NCBI GenBank assembly: GCA_020002185.1 | Contig: CM034537.1 | Coordinates: forward strand, 68,782,286 to 68,846,285 | Direction of reading: 5' to 3' | DNA: 64,000 nucleotides | Origin: Paraescarpia echinospica | Lineage: Eukaryota > Annelida > Polychaeta > Sabellida > Siboglinidae | Position numbers and translations under genes: made by a program | Shown here: positions 36,235 to 44,669 of the stretch, piece by piece | How positions within the stretch are numbered: position 1 is the first letter of the stretch | Layout: each line of letters starts with the position of its first letter | The notes under the pieces: generated by a model | What the model was told of the DNA's origin: nothing | What the model saw: only the letters and a program-made list of their open reading frames with translations | Databases searched by the model: none

Positions 36235-37257
36235 AGAATTAACTCTAGGTGGCAGGTGGACAAGGAAGCCCTTTGGCTTATCGAGAGTCCGACCCTTTTA
36301 TCTATGTGTATCCCGCCCGTCTGAGGTATGCGTCGATTTTATTTTTAAACATATTCACGTTACTAGCACCCACACAATCAGCAGATAATCTGTTCCATTC
36401 ATTTACAGTCCTTTGTGAAAATGAAAACTTTCTTATATCTAATCTACTCTGCTCCTTTGCTAATGTAACTTCATGTCCTCTAGTCCTTCTATCTTTCTTA
36501 ATTGAAAAAATATATTTCTATCAATATTTTCATAACCATTCAATATTTTAAACACTTCTATCTGATCTCCTCTCAATCTCCTGGTCTCTAGTGTTGTTAA
36601 ACCGCATTTTTTTAGGCGTATTTCGTAACTAAGATCCCTCAGTTTTGGTATCATTTTAGTTGCTCTCCTCTGTACTCTTTCTAGCATATCTATGTCCTTC
36701 CTGCGATATGGCCTCCACGCTTGAATACAATATTCTAAATGAGGCCTAACTATTGTTTTGTACAGCGGTATTATTAGCTCGTTTTCCTTATACGTTATGT
36801 TTCGCCTAATTGATCCAAGGATTTGATTTCCCTTTGAAGCTGCAATTCCGCACTGCTCTGAAACCGTCATATCAGCACTAATGGTTAACCCTAAGTCCTT
36901 TTCTTTTACAGTAGTACCTAGTACAGTACCCCCCATTGTATATTCTACCTCTTCGTTCCGATGTCCTGTGTGGAGGCATTTACATTTCCCAAAATTGAAC
37001 AGCATTTGCCACTTTTCAGACCATTAAATTTTGATCAACCTGTCAAGATCATCTTGTAAATGCTGTCTATCTCCATCACTTTTAATTCTTCTAAACACTT
37101 TTGTATCATCCGCAAATTTCAACACCTTACTTGTTACTTCATCATCCAAATCGTTGATATATATTAAGAATAATATAGGTCCTAATACTGATCCCTGTGG
37201 TACCCCACTCAATACCGATTTCCAGTTTGAAGCCTCACCCATCAACTACTACACGTT
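36235..37257 (-). pseudogene. CR1-type LINE, 3' half (RT palm, thumb and C-terminus)
   Basis: This is the downstream half of a minus-strand LINE split by the Polinton. The frame 37024-37245 carries [20 protein letters not shown] and FADDTKVF (palm with catalytic ADD). After one in-frame TAA at 37021-37023 the same frame continues at 36460-37005 with FGKCKCLHTGHRN, KDLGLTISADM, IVRPHLEYCIQAW and RVQRRATKMI. The tail SFSQRTVNEWNRL is readable in another frame near 36400-36450. There is also a one-base frame disagreement close to the Polinton junction. A non-coding stretch to 36235 is the 3' end. Confidence 0.8.
37252..37257. repeat. Polinton target-site duplication, left (CACGTT)
   Basis: CACGTT directly precedes the left terminus AGTAGTATG and is repeated exactly after the right terminus at 54064-54069. 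Six bases is the known Polinton duplication length. Confidence 0.92.
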
Positions 37258-37697
37258 AGTAGTATGTAAGCACATTTGGAGGGGTATCCTGAGGAATTTA
37301 AGCGATATTAGGGAGGTTTCGAAAGCCGCCCCCCTGAGCAAAGTGAGTAGTCACGTGACCTGCGCCTCCTAGCGGAAAGAAGTGTACCTAAGCGTCCGTA
37401 GTGCCATCTAGCGACTCGGACTTTAAAACATACTCGAACTTTAAAACATGTGATGTATGTATGTATGTATGAAGAATTAGTACTAAGGGAATAACTGGTA
37501 AAAACCACAGTTTGAAAGTTGATTAGGTTTTTTAATGATAACGAGGAGTGTAGAGAGGTATTAGTTGTGTATGAATGTACGTGTATGTGAGGGGAGTGTA
37601 GAGAGGATGTGTATGAATGTGCGTGTATGAAAGAACTAACGAAACACAAGAGTATACGAGTGCACACGTATTTTATTGACGAATGATACAAGCGTAT
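37258..37697 (+). repeat. Polinton left terminal inverted repeat
   Basis: It pairs with 53617-54063 over about 440 bp. Near 37427-37449 it has an extra ~20-bp duplication (ACTTTAAAACAT twice) absent from the right copy. At 37672-37677 the minus strand reads AATAAA, a polyadenylation signal positioned for the leftward genes ending with the protease at 37954. Confidence 0.93.
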
Positions 37698-37953
37698 AAT
37701 ATGAAACCGTGTTTTATTAAGCGAAGTACACGAACATCAAGACTTGTGGGTGAGTGAACACCACGACAGAGGTCGTGAGCTTAGGGGTCAATACGACCAC
37801 GCCAGTGGCTCGTGGGATGACGATGATGGTACGACTTACGGGTGAGTGAACACCGCGTCAGAGGTCGTGAGCTTACGGGTGTGTGACCTCCGCGCCATAG
37901 GCTCGAATCGTTAATGACGATTATGATAATATCTGTTCGTTAATGAAACACGG
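37698..37953. other. Subterminal spacer with ~40-bp direct repeat
   Basis: GGGTGAGTGAACACC...AGAGGTCGTGAGCTTA occurs at about 37748 and again at 37840 (92-bp offset) with few differences. It lies downstream of the protease stop on the minus strand, so it would be 3' untranslated. No coding sequence seen. Confidence 0.55.
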
Positions 37954-38406
37954 TTATTGCAGTTGTTTAAGCCAATCGAATACGCGGCAATCGTTTGCTA
38001 CCAGATCAGTGCCGAAACCTTTTACGAAATCCTTCATGACAAGTCCACGACATCGAAACATGAGATAAGCAACACAGTATTGTCCACAAACGTTAGACAC
38101 AGGACTCTGCAGTCTCTTAGAATTATGAGTCCACGTTACACAATGTTTATTCAAGAAACGTCGAAACTCGACGTGTCGTGGCGGCAAGCCGTAAGAGCAG
38201 AAGTATTCACCGCAACCGTTGGCGTCTACGTAGATCGCTATCCAATGTTCTCCGGGTTTACCCGTGTCGTGCGTGTTGCACACGAAGGCGACGGGGTAAG
38301 CGTCTATCTGGAGTTCGAGGAGTACGTCTTTGGGTACGATCCCGCGCATGATGACACGGGCGTGCGTATCGCGGGTGAGTAGACGGACGAGCTGCATGGT
38401 TTCCAT
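37954..38406 (-). CDS. PRO: Polinton adenovirus-type cysteine protease (PRO)
   Basis: A 150-residue protein of the adenain/ULP1-like C5 protease family, expected to process virion proteins during maturation. The motif GEHWIAIY supplies His54, followed by Asp61 (VDANG). LQSPVSNVCGQYC supplies the oxyanion-hole Gln100 and nucleophile Cys107. Length and motif spacing fit Polinton proteases, which are shorter than adenain (about 200). Its ATG overlaps the stop of the major capsid gene by one base (TGATG). It is the last leftward gene; the next leftward signal is AATAAA in the left terminal repeat. Confidence 0.9.
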   Translation of the reverse strand: METMQLVRLLTRDTHARVIMRGIVPKDVLLELQIDAYPVAFVCNTHDTGKPGEHWIAIYVDANGCGEYFCSYGLPPRHVEFRRFLNKHCVTWTHNSKRLQSPVSNVCGQYCVAYLMFRCRGLVMKDFVKGFGTDLVANDCRVFDWLKQLQ

Positions 38407-39746
38407 CAGTTGTCGTAGATGACGTTACGATTCCTGTCGATCTCCAGCACCTTCTCGAACTCGGCGTAGGCGACGACGTTCACAGTGGTTGTCAGTGCGT
38501 CGCGGAAATGAATCTCGACGCGCAAGTTGCCCTTTTGTACCAGATGGAAGCAGCAGTCGTCGCACGCATCGGGGGTGAGGTCCACGCCGAAGAAGGTGTA
38601 GCCGTGTCGGAAGTCGTAGCGAGTCAAGCCGTTCCCTTCGTCCTGCCACGCCTTACCCGTCGAGGTGAACAGGTTATGGTAGCATCTGACAAAGAGGTTG
38701 TTGTCGAAGTCGGGCTGGAAAGGTTTGGCGGGTATCTGTCGCCCGTCGACGTACACGGCGAAGAAGGTGATGTGGTTGTTTTTAGCGTGAAAGGGATTTT
38801 TGTCGTAGCATCCGTTGTAGGCGTCGTTATCGATGCAGCACAGCACGAGACGTTTCGGAATAGTACCAAGAAAGAGGTTCTCGCGCGTGGACGAACGGGT
38901 ACCTGTGGGAATAGAGTAGACCTTGCATTCGACAGGTCGCAGCGGATACTTGGCGGTGGCCTTTTCGAGGGCTTTGATGTGTGCCATCTGCACACTCGGA
39001 TTCAGGGTGACTTTCTTGACGAACAGTGTAGCGTTGACGATCTGTATCTTGTAGGCGGGGTTGGCTCCACCAGCAATGAGCGCGAACGCATCCTTGCTGC
39101 GTACGAAACGCATCTTGAGCTCGACGCCGTTGATGAGGAGTTTATCCTGAAGCAAGAGGTCGACGTGGACACGACCTATCATGTCGACCACACGACTCTG
39201 GGCGATCATGTGGCGTCTGGCGACGAATCCCGCGTTGGCTGTCGGATCGGCACCATCAACGACGACGGCGTCCATACGACCGGCCGTGTCCTTGTACCAC
39301 ATCTGACTCGTCAGTTGCGTCTCCTTGGCATCGTCACCGTAACTGAGCAGCGTCTCTATGTAGGCGCGGTATGGGTACGTGTTGGTCGAGGGAGTCACGA
39401 GCGTTCCGTTCAGGTAGAAATCGACCTGACCGAACAGCGAATGGAGCCAGTTATTCACGGGAGCGACGGGATCGGCGGGGTCGAGATCACTTCCGTCGGC
39501 ACGCGTCACCTTCGCCTGAACGTGTAGTTTCGTGTCGGCGAGATCCAGGTAATCGTCTCCCGAACCGGGTACGACGAATTCGATCGGTCCACCCGAGTCG
39601 AGCGAGGACACCGGCTGGTGATGGACCGTGCGACTGTCGATGATGGCGGTCTGAGTCAGAGGTACGGTGAAGAGATCGAGTTCGCTCTTGAGTCCCTCAC
39701 ACGATAGTTTATGAACGAACGCCATCGTCGAATATATCGGGTTCAC
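38406..39746 (-). CDS. MCP: Polinton major capsid protein (double jelly-roll, hexon-like)
   Basis: A 446-residue protein of the Polinton/adintovirus major capsid family, predicted to form the trimeric capsid shell. Recognisable words include SCEGLKSELDLFTVPLTQTA near the N-terminus, INGVELKMRFVRS (~205), NPSVQMAHIKALEKATAKYP (~250), VECKVYSIPTG and ENLFLGTIPKRLV (~290-310), and FFGVDLTPDACDD (~390). The frame is open throughout. Family members usually begin at the MAFVH position, here Met8 (39725), so the first seven residues may not be used. The start overlaps the preceding basic-protein gene; the TGA stop overlaps the protease ATG. Confidence 0.9.
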   Translation of the reverse strand: MNPIYSTMAFVHKLSCEGLKSELDLFTVPLTQTAIIDSRTVHHQPVSSLDSGGPIEFVVPGSGDDYLDLADTKLHVQAKVTRADGSDLDPADPVAPVNNWLHSLFGQVDFYLNGTLVTPSTNTYPYRAYIETLLSYGDDAKETQLTSQMWYKDTAGRMDAVVVDGADPTANAGFVARRHMIAQSRVVDMIGRVHVDLLLQDKLLINGVELKMRFVRSKDAFALIAGGANPAYKIQIVNATLFVKKVTLNPSVQMAHIKALEKATAKYPLRPVECKVYSIPTGTRSSTRENLFLGTIPKRLVLCCIDNDAYNGCYDKNPFHAKNNHITFFAVYVDGRQIPAKPFQPDFDNNLFVRCYHNLFTSTGKAWQDEGNGLTRYDFRHGYTFFGVDLTPDACDDCCFHLVQKGNLRVEIHFRDALTTTVNVVAYAEFEKVLEIDRNRNVIYDN

Positions 39747-40128
39747 GACGTACCTTCGGTTTCTGCTGTTTCCTCCGACGTCTCGCTGGTGTACTGACTC
39801 GTTTCGCAGGGGGTGTGCGTCTTATACGCTTACGCGGTCGCACGCCAGGGGTCAAGAGATCACTCATCATATCTCTACCGGCAGTGGTGACGCGACGTTT
39901 GGCGGCCGTTCTGATGTTCTGTCCCGACAGGACGTCGTCGGCTATGCGTGCGCCGGTCGACAGAGCTCTCTTTCCCAACGCCACGGCTCCTCTCTTGACG
40001 AGTGGCATGACGCTACGCAGTAGACTTCCGAATAGACTTCCCAGTCCGTGTCCCCGTTGGTGTCGGGCACCCACGAAATAAGGAATCGCACCTCCCGCTT
40101 GACGATCGTAGTAGTCGGTGTAATTCAT
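39709..40128 (-). CDS. Polinton basic virion protein (adenovirus pX/pVI-like)
   Basis: A 139-residue protein. The N-terminal third is Gly-rich and amphipathic (GLGSLFGSLLRSVMPLVKRG, ALGKRALSTGARIADDVLSG). The remainder is strongly Arg/Lys-rich (RPRKRIRRTPPAKR, RRRRKQQKPKVRR), ending in an acidic tail. Polintons and adintoviruses usually encode such a protein between penton and major capsid, compared with adenovirus core protein X or membrane-lytic protein VI. A DNA-condensing or membrane-active virion role is inferred from that likeness. A GA-rich microsatellite lies just upstream of the ATG. The gene overlaps the major capsid start. Confidence 0.7.
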   Translation of the reverse strand: MNYTDYYDRQAGGAIPYFVGARHQRGHGLGSLFGSLLRSVMPLVKRGAVALGKRALSTGARIADDVLSGQNIRTAAKRRVTTAGRDMMSDLLTPGVRPRKRIRRTPPAKRVSTPARRRRKQQKPKVRREPDIFDDGVRS

Positions 40129-40140
40129 CTCTCTCTCTCT

Positions 40141-40947
40141 CTAGAACAGTGCCGTCCGTTGCCGTTGGAAATGAAGTGTCACCGTCATCTTACCAACCTC
40201 GAATGGCACGCGATATCCGGTGTCGTCTCTTATATCTATCTCGATCGTGCCAAATTCTTTGTAGAGTACGGGTACGTAGTGAATCTTGTCGAAGGTCTTC
40301 GATACGATGTCGCCATGGCGACCGCTCACCAGGATGATGCGCAGCAGCGGCACGAGACTGTCACCAACAACTCGTGGTTCCACGACATCCGTATAGATGT
40401 AGAGCGAGTCGAGCCCTCGTTCCATGGTGATCACGATGTCGGCTTCCGTGATCAATACCTTGAACTCGGGTGCATCGGGATCCTTCGGGAGATACTCCAG
40501 CGTAGCGGTGCGAAAGCCGAGAACGACGGTCAGTATAGCAGCACGGAAGACGGTATTCGGGGCCACGTGCACCGATACCTTATGCGTAATGATGTTGTAG
40601 CTCAGTTTCACTCGTCCCTCTCCCACCACGCGACGTAGAGAGGCGTTAATGGCGAGGATCAGTGACCACGGATCTTTATAGTATCCGGTTCCGATTCGGA
40701 TAGTCTTCGTGTGCAGGGACCGTGGGTGCTCTTCGTCTATCGGTAGTGTCACAGCGAACCCCGCGTCGTCGTCTACGATGTTGTACCAACTGTGCGGGTA
40801 CTGTACCTCCACCAGTCCGCATTCCCATTGTCCCCGTAGTAGGATACGTTTCGGTAGCGTCGTGATGTAGTGGGTCAGCGTGTTGTCGGGGTGCGTGTGC
40901 ATGGAAGCATTGCTGGGCAACGTGAGATAGAAATCACTCGGTTCCAT
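40141..40947 (-). CDS. Polinton minor capsid (penton-like, single jelly-roll)
   Basis: A 268-residue protein resembling the Polinton penton/minor capsid family, predicted to occupy capsid vertices. Typical words are FYLTLPSNAS and PDNTLTHYITTLPKRI near the N-terminus, WECGLVEVQYPHSWYN (~42-56), LYKEFGTIEIDIRDDTG (~230) and VPFEVGKMTVTLHFQR at the C-terminus. The frame is intact. It starts 14 bases inside the end of the upstream membrane-protein gene and ends 13 bases before the basic-protein ATG, in line with the dense packing of this part of the element. Confidence 0.85.
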   Translation of the reverse strand: MEPSDFYLTLPSNASMHTHPDNTLTHYITTLPKRILLRGQWECGLVEVQYPHSWYNIVDDDAGFAVTLPIDEEHPRSLHTKTIRIGTGYYKDPWSLILAINASLRRVVGEGRVKLSYNIITHKVSVHVAPNTVFRAAILTVVLGFRTATLEYLPKDPDAPEFKVLITEADIVITMERGLDSLYIYTDVVEPRVVGDSLVPLLRIILVSGRHGDIVSKTFDKIHYVPVLYKEFGTIEIDIRDDTGYRVPFEVGKMTVTLHFQRQRTALF

Positions 40948-41287
40948 GTTGTTGTTGTTTCAACGTCGGACTGGGTAGCAGGTAACCCAACGAACTGCTC
41001 AACAGGGCCGTCCACAGAGTCGGATCGTGGTGGCCGAACGTCAGGTTGTAGATGCTGACCAAGATGACCGTGTACAAGACGACGACCTGACACAGAAAGA
41101 CGATCTCCTCTTTGGGACACGCGGTACCGAATATGTGCCACGGAGTCCTCTCTTTCTTTAGTGGTGGTGGCGGTAGAGTGTCGACGTCGTCTTCTTCTTC
41201 TTCTTCTTCTTCTTCGTCGCTAACGGTGATGCGTGATGTTGTCTCGTCTGCCATACGTGGACGACTGACATCGCGACGGACGCACAA
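40934..41287 (-). CDS. Small Polinton membrane protein
   Basis: A 117-residue protein (or 106 residues from Met12 at 41254). It has an acidic Glu run (about 25-34, from a GAA/GAG microsatellite), a Pro run, PWHIFGTACPKEEI, then two hydrophobic segments: about 63-83 (FLCQVVVLYTVILVSIYNL) and 90-106 (TLWTALLSSSLGYLLP). Proteins of this pattern accompany the penton gene in many Polintons; the function is unknown. The acidic head and paired hydrophobic segments suggest a virion-membrane or scaffold role, which is inference. It overlaps the penton gene by 14 bases. Confidence 0.7.
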   Translation of the reverse strand: MCVRRDVSRPRMADETTSRITVSDEEEEEEEEDDVDTLPPPPLKKERTPWHIFGTACPKEEIVFLCQVVVLYTVILVSIYNLTFGHHDPTLWTALLSSSLGYLLPSPTLKQQQHGTE

Positions 41288-41294
41288 TTAGTCT

Positions 41295-42401
41295 TTATAA
41301 CCCGACGAGACCCTTGGCATCGATCCAGCTGTTGAACTTCGAAGGATATCCGACCCATTTCACCAACACCTCCCGTCGCCTGCCTACCTTGCGGCGCTGT
41401 ACTATCGATTCCACGCGGTACAGTTTATCGACCGGAACCGTCACCTTCTGCATCTCCGGTTCGTAGAAGGTACCGTCCAGTATCTCGCCGAGATCGTCCG
41501 TTAGACGATAAACGGGTGGATCGGACGGATGCACTTCGCGTATCGTGAATAGTTCCTCTGTCCAATTCATCGTGTAACCTTTATCGAACCGTCTCTTGAC
41601 CTTGCTGATACGTATGCGATCCCCCACGTGGTATTTGGGTACACCCTTACCGTGATGACCACCGTACAGACGCTGCCACACCTCTTCCTGATTAGTCGCA
41701 TCCACCTGCGACGGAGACATCCCGATGCTGCGGAGAGGCGTGTCGTTGTACGTGCGCACCAGATCCGGAAGGATATCGATGTACCGCCACGCTTCTTTGT
41801 GTGTCAGGTATCGCCACATCCGCGACATTAGTGTGCGATTGAAGCGTTCCACGATGCTCGCCTTGATCTCCGCGTTGTAGGTGGAGAGGTGGTGGATACC
41901 GTATCTGTCCAATACACCCCGAACGCTACGGTTATAGAATTCCAGACCTCTATCGGTCTGCAACGACAGCGGCTGAATGTCGGTGAAGAGGCCGTTCAGC
42001 GCCTTCGACACAGACGTCGCCGACTTGTTCTTCAGTGGAACGCATCGGGCGACTTTCGAGAAGACGTCGATCACCGTGAGCAGGAACGTTGTACCGTCGT
42101 TTTCTTTTTTCAGACTGGACACGTCGACGAGATCGGCCTGCCACTGTTGATCCCGTCCTCCGACGACCGTGCGCCGACGCTTGAAACGAACTCTGACCGG
42201 TTTATGTAGTGTATAGGCGTTCTGTTCCGATAGCCATTGTTGGACGATTTTTCTCGGTACGCGCGGTACGGCGGTTCGTCGCAAAGACGCGATTCCTCCG
42301 TAACTACCCACCTTGGCGGGGTTGAAGTAGACGTCCTCCAGCTGTTTACGACGGCGCACCATGATGACGTACGTATAATATAATCGATGGTAATCCCGCA
42401 C
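41295..42401 (-). CDS. INT: Polinton retroviral-type integrase with C-terminal chromodomain
   Basis: A 368-residue DDE integrase that would insert the linear element into host DNA. The catalytic triad is Asp90 (QWQADLVDVS), Asp150 (LQTDRGLEF) and Glu185 (KASIVERFNRT), with 34 residues between the last two. The C-terminus (about 327-365: LYRVESIVQRR, VLVKWVGYPSKFNSWI) is a chromodomain with its aromatic residues, which in related integrases targets chromatin marks. A more probable start is Met14 (MVRRRKQLEDVYFNPAK). The frame is open, so the insertion machinery looks intact. Confidence 0.92.
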   Translation of the reverse strand: MRDYHRLYYTYVIMVRRRKQLEDVYFNPAKVGSYGGIASLRRTAVPRVPRKIVQQWLSEQNAYTLHKPVRVRFKRRRTVVGGRDQQWQADLVDVSSLKKENDGTTFLLTVIDVFSKVARCVPLKNKSATSVSKALNGLFTDIQPLSLQTDRGLEFYNRSVRGVLDRYGIHHLSTYNAEIKASIVERFNRTLMSRMWRYLTHKEAWRYIDILPDLVRTYNDTPLRSIGMSPSQVDATNQEEVWQRLYGGHHGKGVPKYHVGDRIRISKVKRRFDKGYTMNWTEELFTIREVHPSDPPVYRLTDDLGEILDGTFYEPEMQKVTVPVDKLYRVESIVQRRKVGRRREVLVKWVGYPSKFNSWIDAKGLVGL

Positions 42402-42500
42402 ATGATGGGAAGTCCGCCGTAAGCAACACCGGTAAACAGACGTGTTAGACTGTCCCGTAGATCACACATTATGTCGGTGAATCGAGATGATGTGTCTCTT

Positions 42501-43271
42501 TTATTCGAGACGCTCCCATGTCTTACTAGTCGACGCCGGTGGCGTAGGTAGAGTAGACGGGCTCATTCGAGATCGTCTCCGCGAGAGGGGTGTCCACTGC
42601 AGCGTTCGACGCGCTCTACCGAGCGATCGTGCGGCCGCCGCTTCTATGGTACGCTTCCTTTGTTCCTGTCGAATGGCCAGTCTCCTGGCCTCGTTACCCA
42701 CCAACTCCATGGGCAGATTCATGTCGCCGAGTTGATGCGCAAACACCTGCCACCCCGTTGGAGAACCGATGGTCTTGCGCTGACGCAACAAATCGTTCAC
42801 GAGGTCCACCACGTTACTTCCGGGTACCGCTACGCCTTTGTTCATGAGCTCTCCGCGCGCATTCCACGCGACGTCTCGTTTCAGACGTTCCATCAGTTGT
42901 CTGGCTTTGGCCTGGAGCCGTTTGGGAACACTGTCGATGACTTCCGCTTCCACCCCCGCCTCCGGCGGGGTCGGGTCCGTATTAACCGCCGCCAGCGCCG
43001 CCGCCGTGACCACCGGGGTCGTGTCCTTGTTGACCGTTATCACGCGAATCGGTTCGCGCGTGCGTCGATCGGACAACGCGTTGTAGCGTTGCAACACTTG
43101 ATTATAAATGACGACCTTGTCACCGTCGGCGAGATCTTGTCTGTCGAGTATGACTTTCATCTCGTCGTCGAGTACCTGTACTTTGCGTCCTAGGGTATCC
43201 GTCGGTGCCGGTGCGCGTAGACTGTCCAACAGTCGCGGATCTACCAAGGCCATCTTCCGTGCGTGTTCCAT
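42501..43271 (-). CDS. Polinton-type conserved protein of unknown function
   Basis: A 256-residue protein starting MEHARKMALVDPRLLDSL. A helical N-terminal half is followed by a region around 115-200 (SVPKRLQAKARQLMERLK, WNARGELMNKG, NVVDLVNDLLRQRKTIGSP, GWQVFAHQL) that I recognise as a recurrent Polinton open frame without assigned biochemistry. The C-terminus is Arg/Ser-rich. It is predicted soluble, with no signal peptide. Its place between the ATPase block and the integrase suggests a virion-assembly or replication role, but the sequence does not show one. Confidence 0.65.
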   Translation of the reverse strand: MEHARKMALVDPRLLDSLRAPAPTDTLGRKVQVLDDEMKVILDRQDLADGDKVVIYNQVLQRYNALSDRRTREPIRVITVNKDTTPVVTAAALAAVNTDPTPPEAGVEAEVIDSVPKRLQAKARQLMERLKRDVAWNARGELMNKGVAVPGSNVVDLVNDLLRQRKTIGSPTGWQVFAHQLGDMNLPMELVGNEARRLAIRQEQRKRTIEAAAARSLGRARRTLQWTPLSRRRSRMSPSTLPTPPASTSKTWERLE

Positions 43272-43277
43272 CGTCGT

Positions 43278-43649
43278 CTACTTGAGTAGCACCTGTTTTA
43301 GCAAGGGTAGAAAGACCGCACCGGCCAAAGGTGCCAGCAGTGCCGACAGGAAACCACCGGTCTGGCCCCCTCCGCCCTGGTTGTTACCCCGTAGCAAGAT
43401 GCGACGTCTCCTCGCTGCAGGCGCGTCTCTCTGTGCCAAAGCACGCAGGTTTGTTTTGTACACGTTCAGAGCACGTCTCTGCGCGTCGGTCAAGGGCAAG
43501 TTCTTCTTCAATATGTTGTAGGCACACTCGGCTAGTGCACACAACAGATCGGCGTCGGCGTTTCTGATGATGGCTCGTGTCAATTTCGTGCTCTTGTACC
43601 TGTTTAGTGTCTGTATGCAGAGGATGTGTTTCTTCACGAGTTCGGACAT
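43278..43649 (-). CDS. Small Polinton protein with hydrophobic C-terminus
   Basis: A 123-residue protein. The N-terminal ~65 residues are helical (MSELVKKHILCIQTLNRYKS, ADLLCALAECAYNILKKN), followed by a basic hinge (RRRRILLRGNNQ), a Gly/Gln-rich stretch and a hydrophobic end (GGFLSALLAPLAGAVFLPLL). Small proteins of the same plan (helical head, basic hinge, GGFLxxLL tail) are found beside the capsid genes in many Polintons and adintoviruses, possibly minor virion components. The reading frame is intact and separated from the next gene by 6 bases. Confidence 0.65.
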   Translation of the reverse strand: MSELVKKHILCIQTLNRYKSTKLTRAIIRNADADLLCALAECAYNILKKNLPLTDAQRRALNVYKTNLRALAQRDAPAARRRRILLRGNNQGGGGQTGGFLSALLAPLAGAVFLPLLKQVLLK

Positions 43650-43705
43650 GCTGTTGTCTTCACGAGCATGCTGCGACTGAAGGAACGAGGCGCTGCGCGG
43701 ACGTC

Positions 43706-44323
43706 TTATACCTTGGGTTGGTACACGTACTGGACACTGTCGTCCGGAAGGACACCCGTGCGCAGACGCATGTCGTCGAGCGCGCCCTGTTTCAGATCGA
43801 CGATGAGATAACCGTACGGGAGTGACGTGGCTTCTCGGAACGCTTCCTGTACAAACTTCAGGCGACCCGGATACATCTGTCGTGCCAAGTGTCCGATCTG
43901 TGACGCGTCGCGAGGATTCTTGAAGATCACCATGTAGTGTGCGTTCAGACTGATCGTGCGACTCTCCTTGTTCTTCGGAAACAGATTCTGCACGAGATAC
44001 AGTACGGACGTGTTCTGGTGATGACTCTTTTTCGTGAACAAGGTCGTGACCCGTTCGTCCGTTTCTGCCATCAGATCATCGATGACCACGAGGTTACGCG
44101 TCGATGCGTCGAACGCGCCGCTCGGCAAGCCTTCCTCGAATCGTACCAGGTCGTTGTCAACGTAGGCACTCTGCCATACACCGTAACACCACGTGATCTT
44201 CTCTGGAGGTGGATCGATCATCGTTGCGGCGTGACGTAGCAGACGCATCACGAACGTGGTCTTACCGCATCCCGTCGGCCCCGCGACGATACAGGAAAAG
44301 GGGTGTTTCCATCGCGTGTCCAT
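43706..44323 (-). CDS. ATP: Polinton genome-packaging ATPase (FtsK/HerA, A32-like)
   Basis: A 205-residue P-loop ATPase, predicted to pump DNA into capsids. The Walker A motif AGPTGCGKTTF is at residues 14-24, Walker B NLVVIDDLM at about 77-85, and a downstream sensor-like segment SVLYLVQNLF at about 106-115. The length is typical of Polinton ATPases. Its ATG follows the TAG stop of the upstream 59-residue gene without any gap, suggesting coupled arrangement on one transcript. The frame is intact. Confidence 0.9.
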   Translation of the reverse strand: MDTRWKHPFSCIVAGPTGCGKTTFVMRLLRHAATMIDPPPEKITWCYGVWQSAYVDNDLVRFEEGLPSGAFDASTRNLVVIDDLMAETDERVTTLFTKKSHHQNTSVLYLVQNLFPKNKESRTISLNAHYMVIFKNPRDASQIGHLARQMYPGRLKFVQEAFREATSLPYGYLIVDLKQGALDDMRLRTGVLPDDSVQYVYQPKV

Positions 44324-44503
44324 CTAGTAGTCACCGGTGGCGTTCGACAATGTCGCGTTGACCACTGTGCTGTTAGTTGCGACGACGACATCTCCACCAC
44401 ACCAACGAAGGAAGGGATCGCGGAACAAGACGTACAAGACGTACAGATACAGACCGACTATTCCCACTAGTGCTACAGCTACAAGCGTTCCTGTCCGTGA
44501 CAT
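44324..44503 (-). CDS. 59-residue single-pass membrane protein
   Basis: A short frame (ATG 44503-44501, TAG 44326-44324) ends exactly where the ATPase begins. It has a short polar N-terminus with Arg3, a strongly hydrophobic segment at residues 7-27 (LVAVALVGIVGLYLYVLYVL), a short basic/aromatic step (FRDPFLRW), and a C-terminal tail with three N-glycosylation sequons (NST, NAT, NAT at about 44-56). The layout suggests a type III or reverse-signal membrane protein with a luminal glycosylated tail. No homologue is recognised. Frame quality and stop-to-start junction with the ATPase support it as real. Confidence 0.6.
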   Translation of the reverse strand: MSRTGTLVAVALVGIVGLYLYVLYVLFRDPFLRWCGGDVVVATNSTVVNATLSNATGDY

Positions 44504-44669
44504 GCTACGTTATGACTATCGATTGTGTGGCATCTGACTAAATAGTGTTATCTTTTTTTTTTTTTTTTTTCGTGTGTCTCCGCCTACTAACCGCGTGACA
44601 GCTAGAGGCGCCTATAACCCCAACTGACGTAGGGGCGCATTTCCTCATCGTGTCAGCAGTGGTTCGGCA
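44504..44669 (-). other. Spacer with poly-A tract and duplicated 40-bp motif, downstream of PolB
   Basis: Going leftward from the PolB end: 44607-44646 carries a motif shared with 49272-49313, and about 44552-44571 is a run of ~20 A on the minus strand. No AATAAA was seen. The spacer also serves as the upstream region of the 59-residue gene. No TATA-like box was recognised. Confidence 0.5.
44607..44646 (-). promoter_or_regulatory. Duplicated 3'-end motif, copy 1 (after PolB)
   Basis: The minus strand reads GAGGAAATGCGCCCCTACG then, after a short variable part, GGGGTTATAGGC. It begins 24 bases after the terminal PolB stop (44670-44672). An almost identical block follows the stop at 49320. Shared position after stops suggests a 3' untranslated control or RNA-processing element. 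Confidence 0.55.

Noticed and set aside
38508..39527. 339-codon open frame on the plus strand
   Set aside because: It is antisense to the major capsid gene and exists because of codon bias in GC-rich DNA.
44552..44571. Poly-A run as a LINE tail inserted in the Polinton
   Set aside because: No LINE sequence or target duplication adjoins it; it looks like a simple tract in a spacer.
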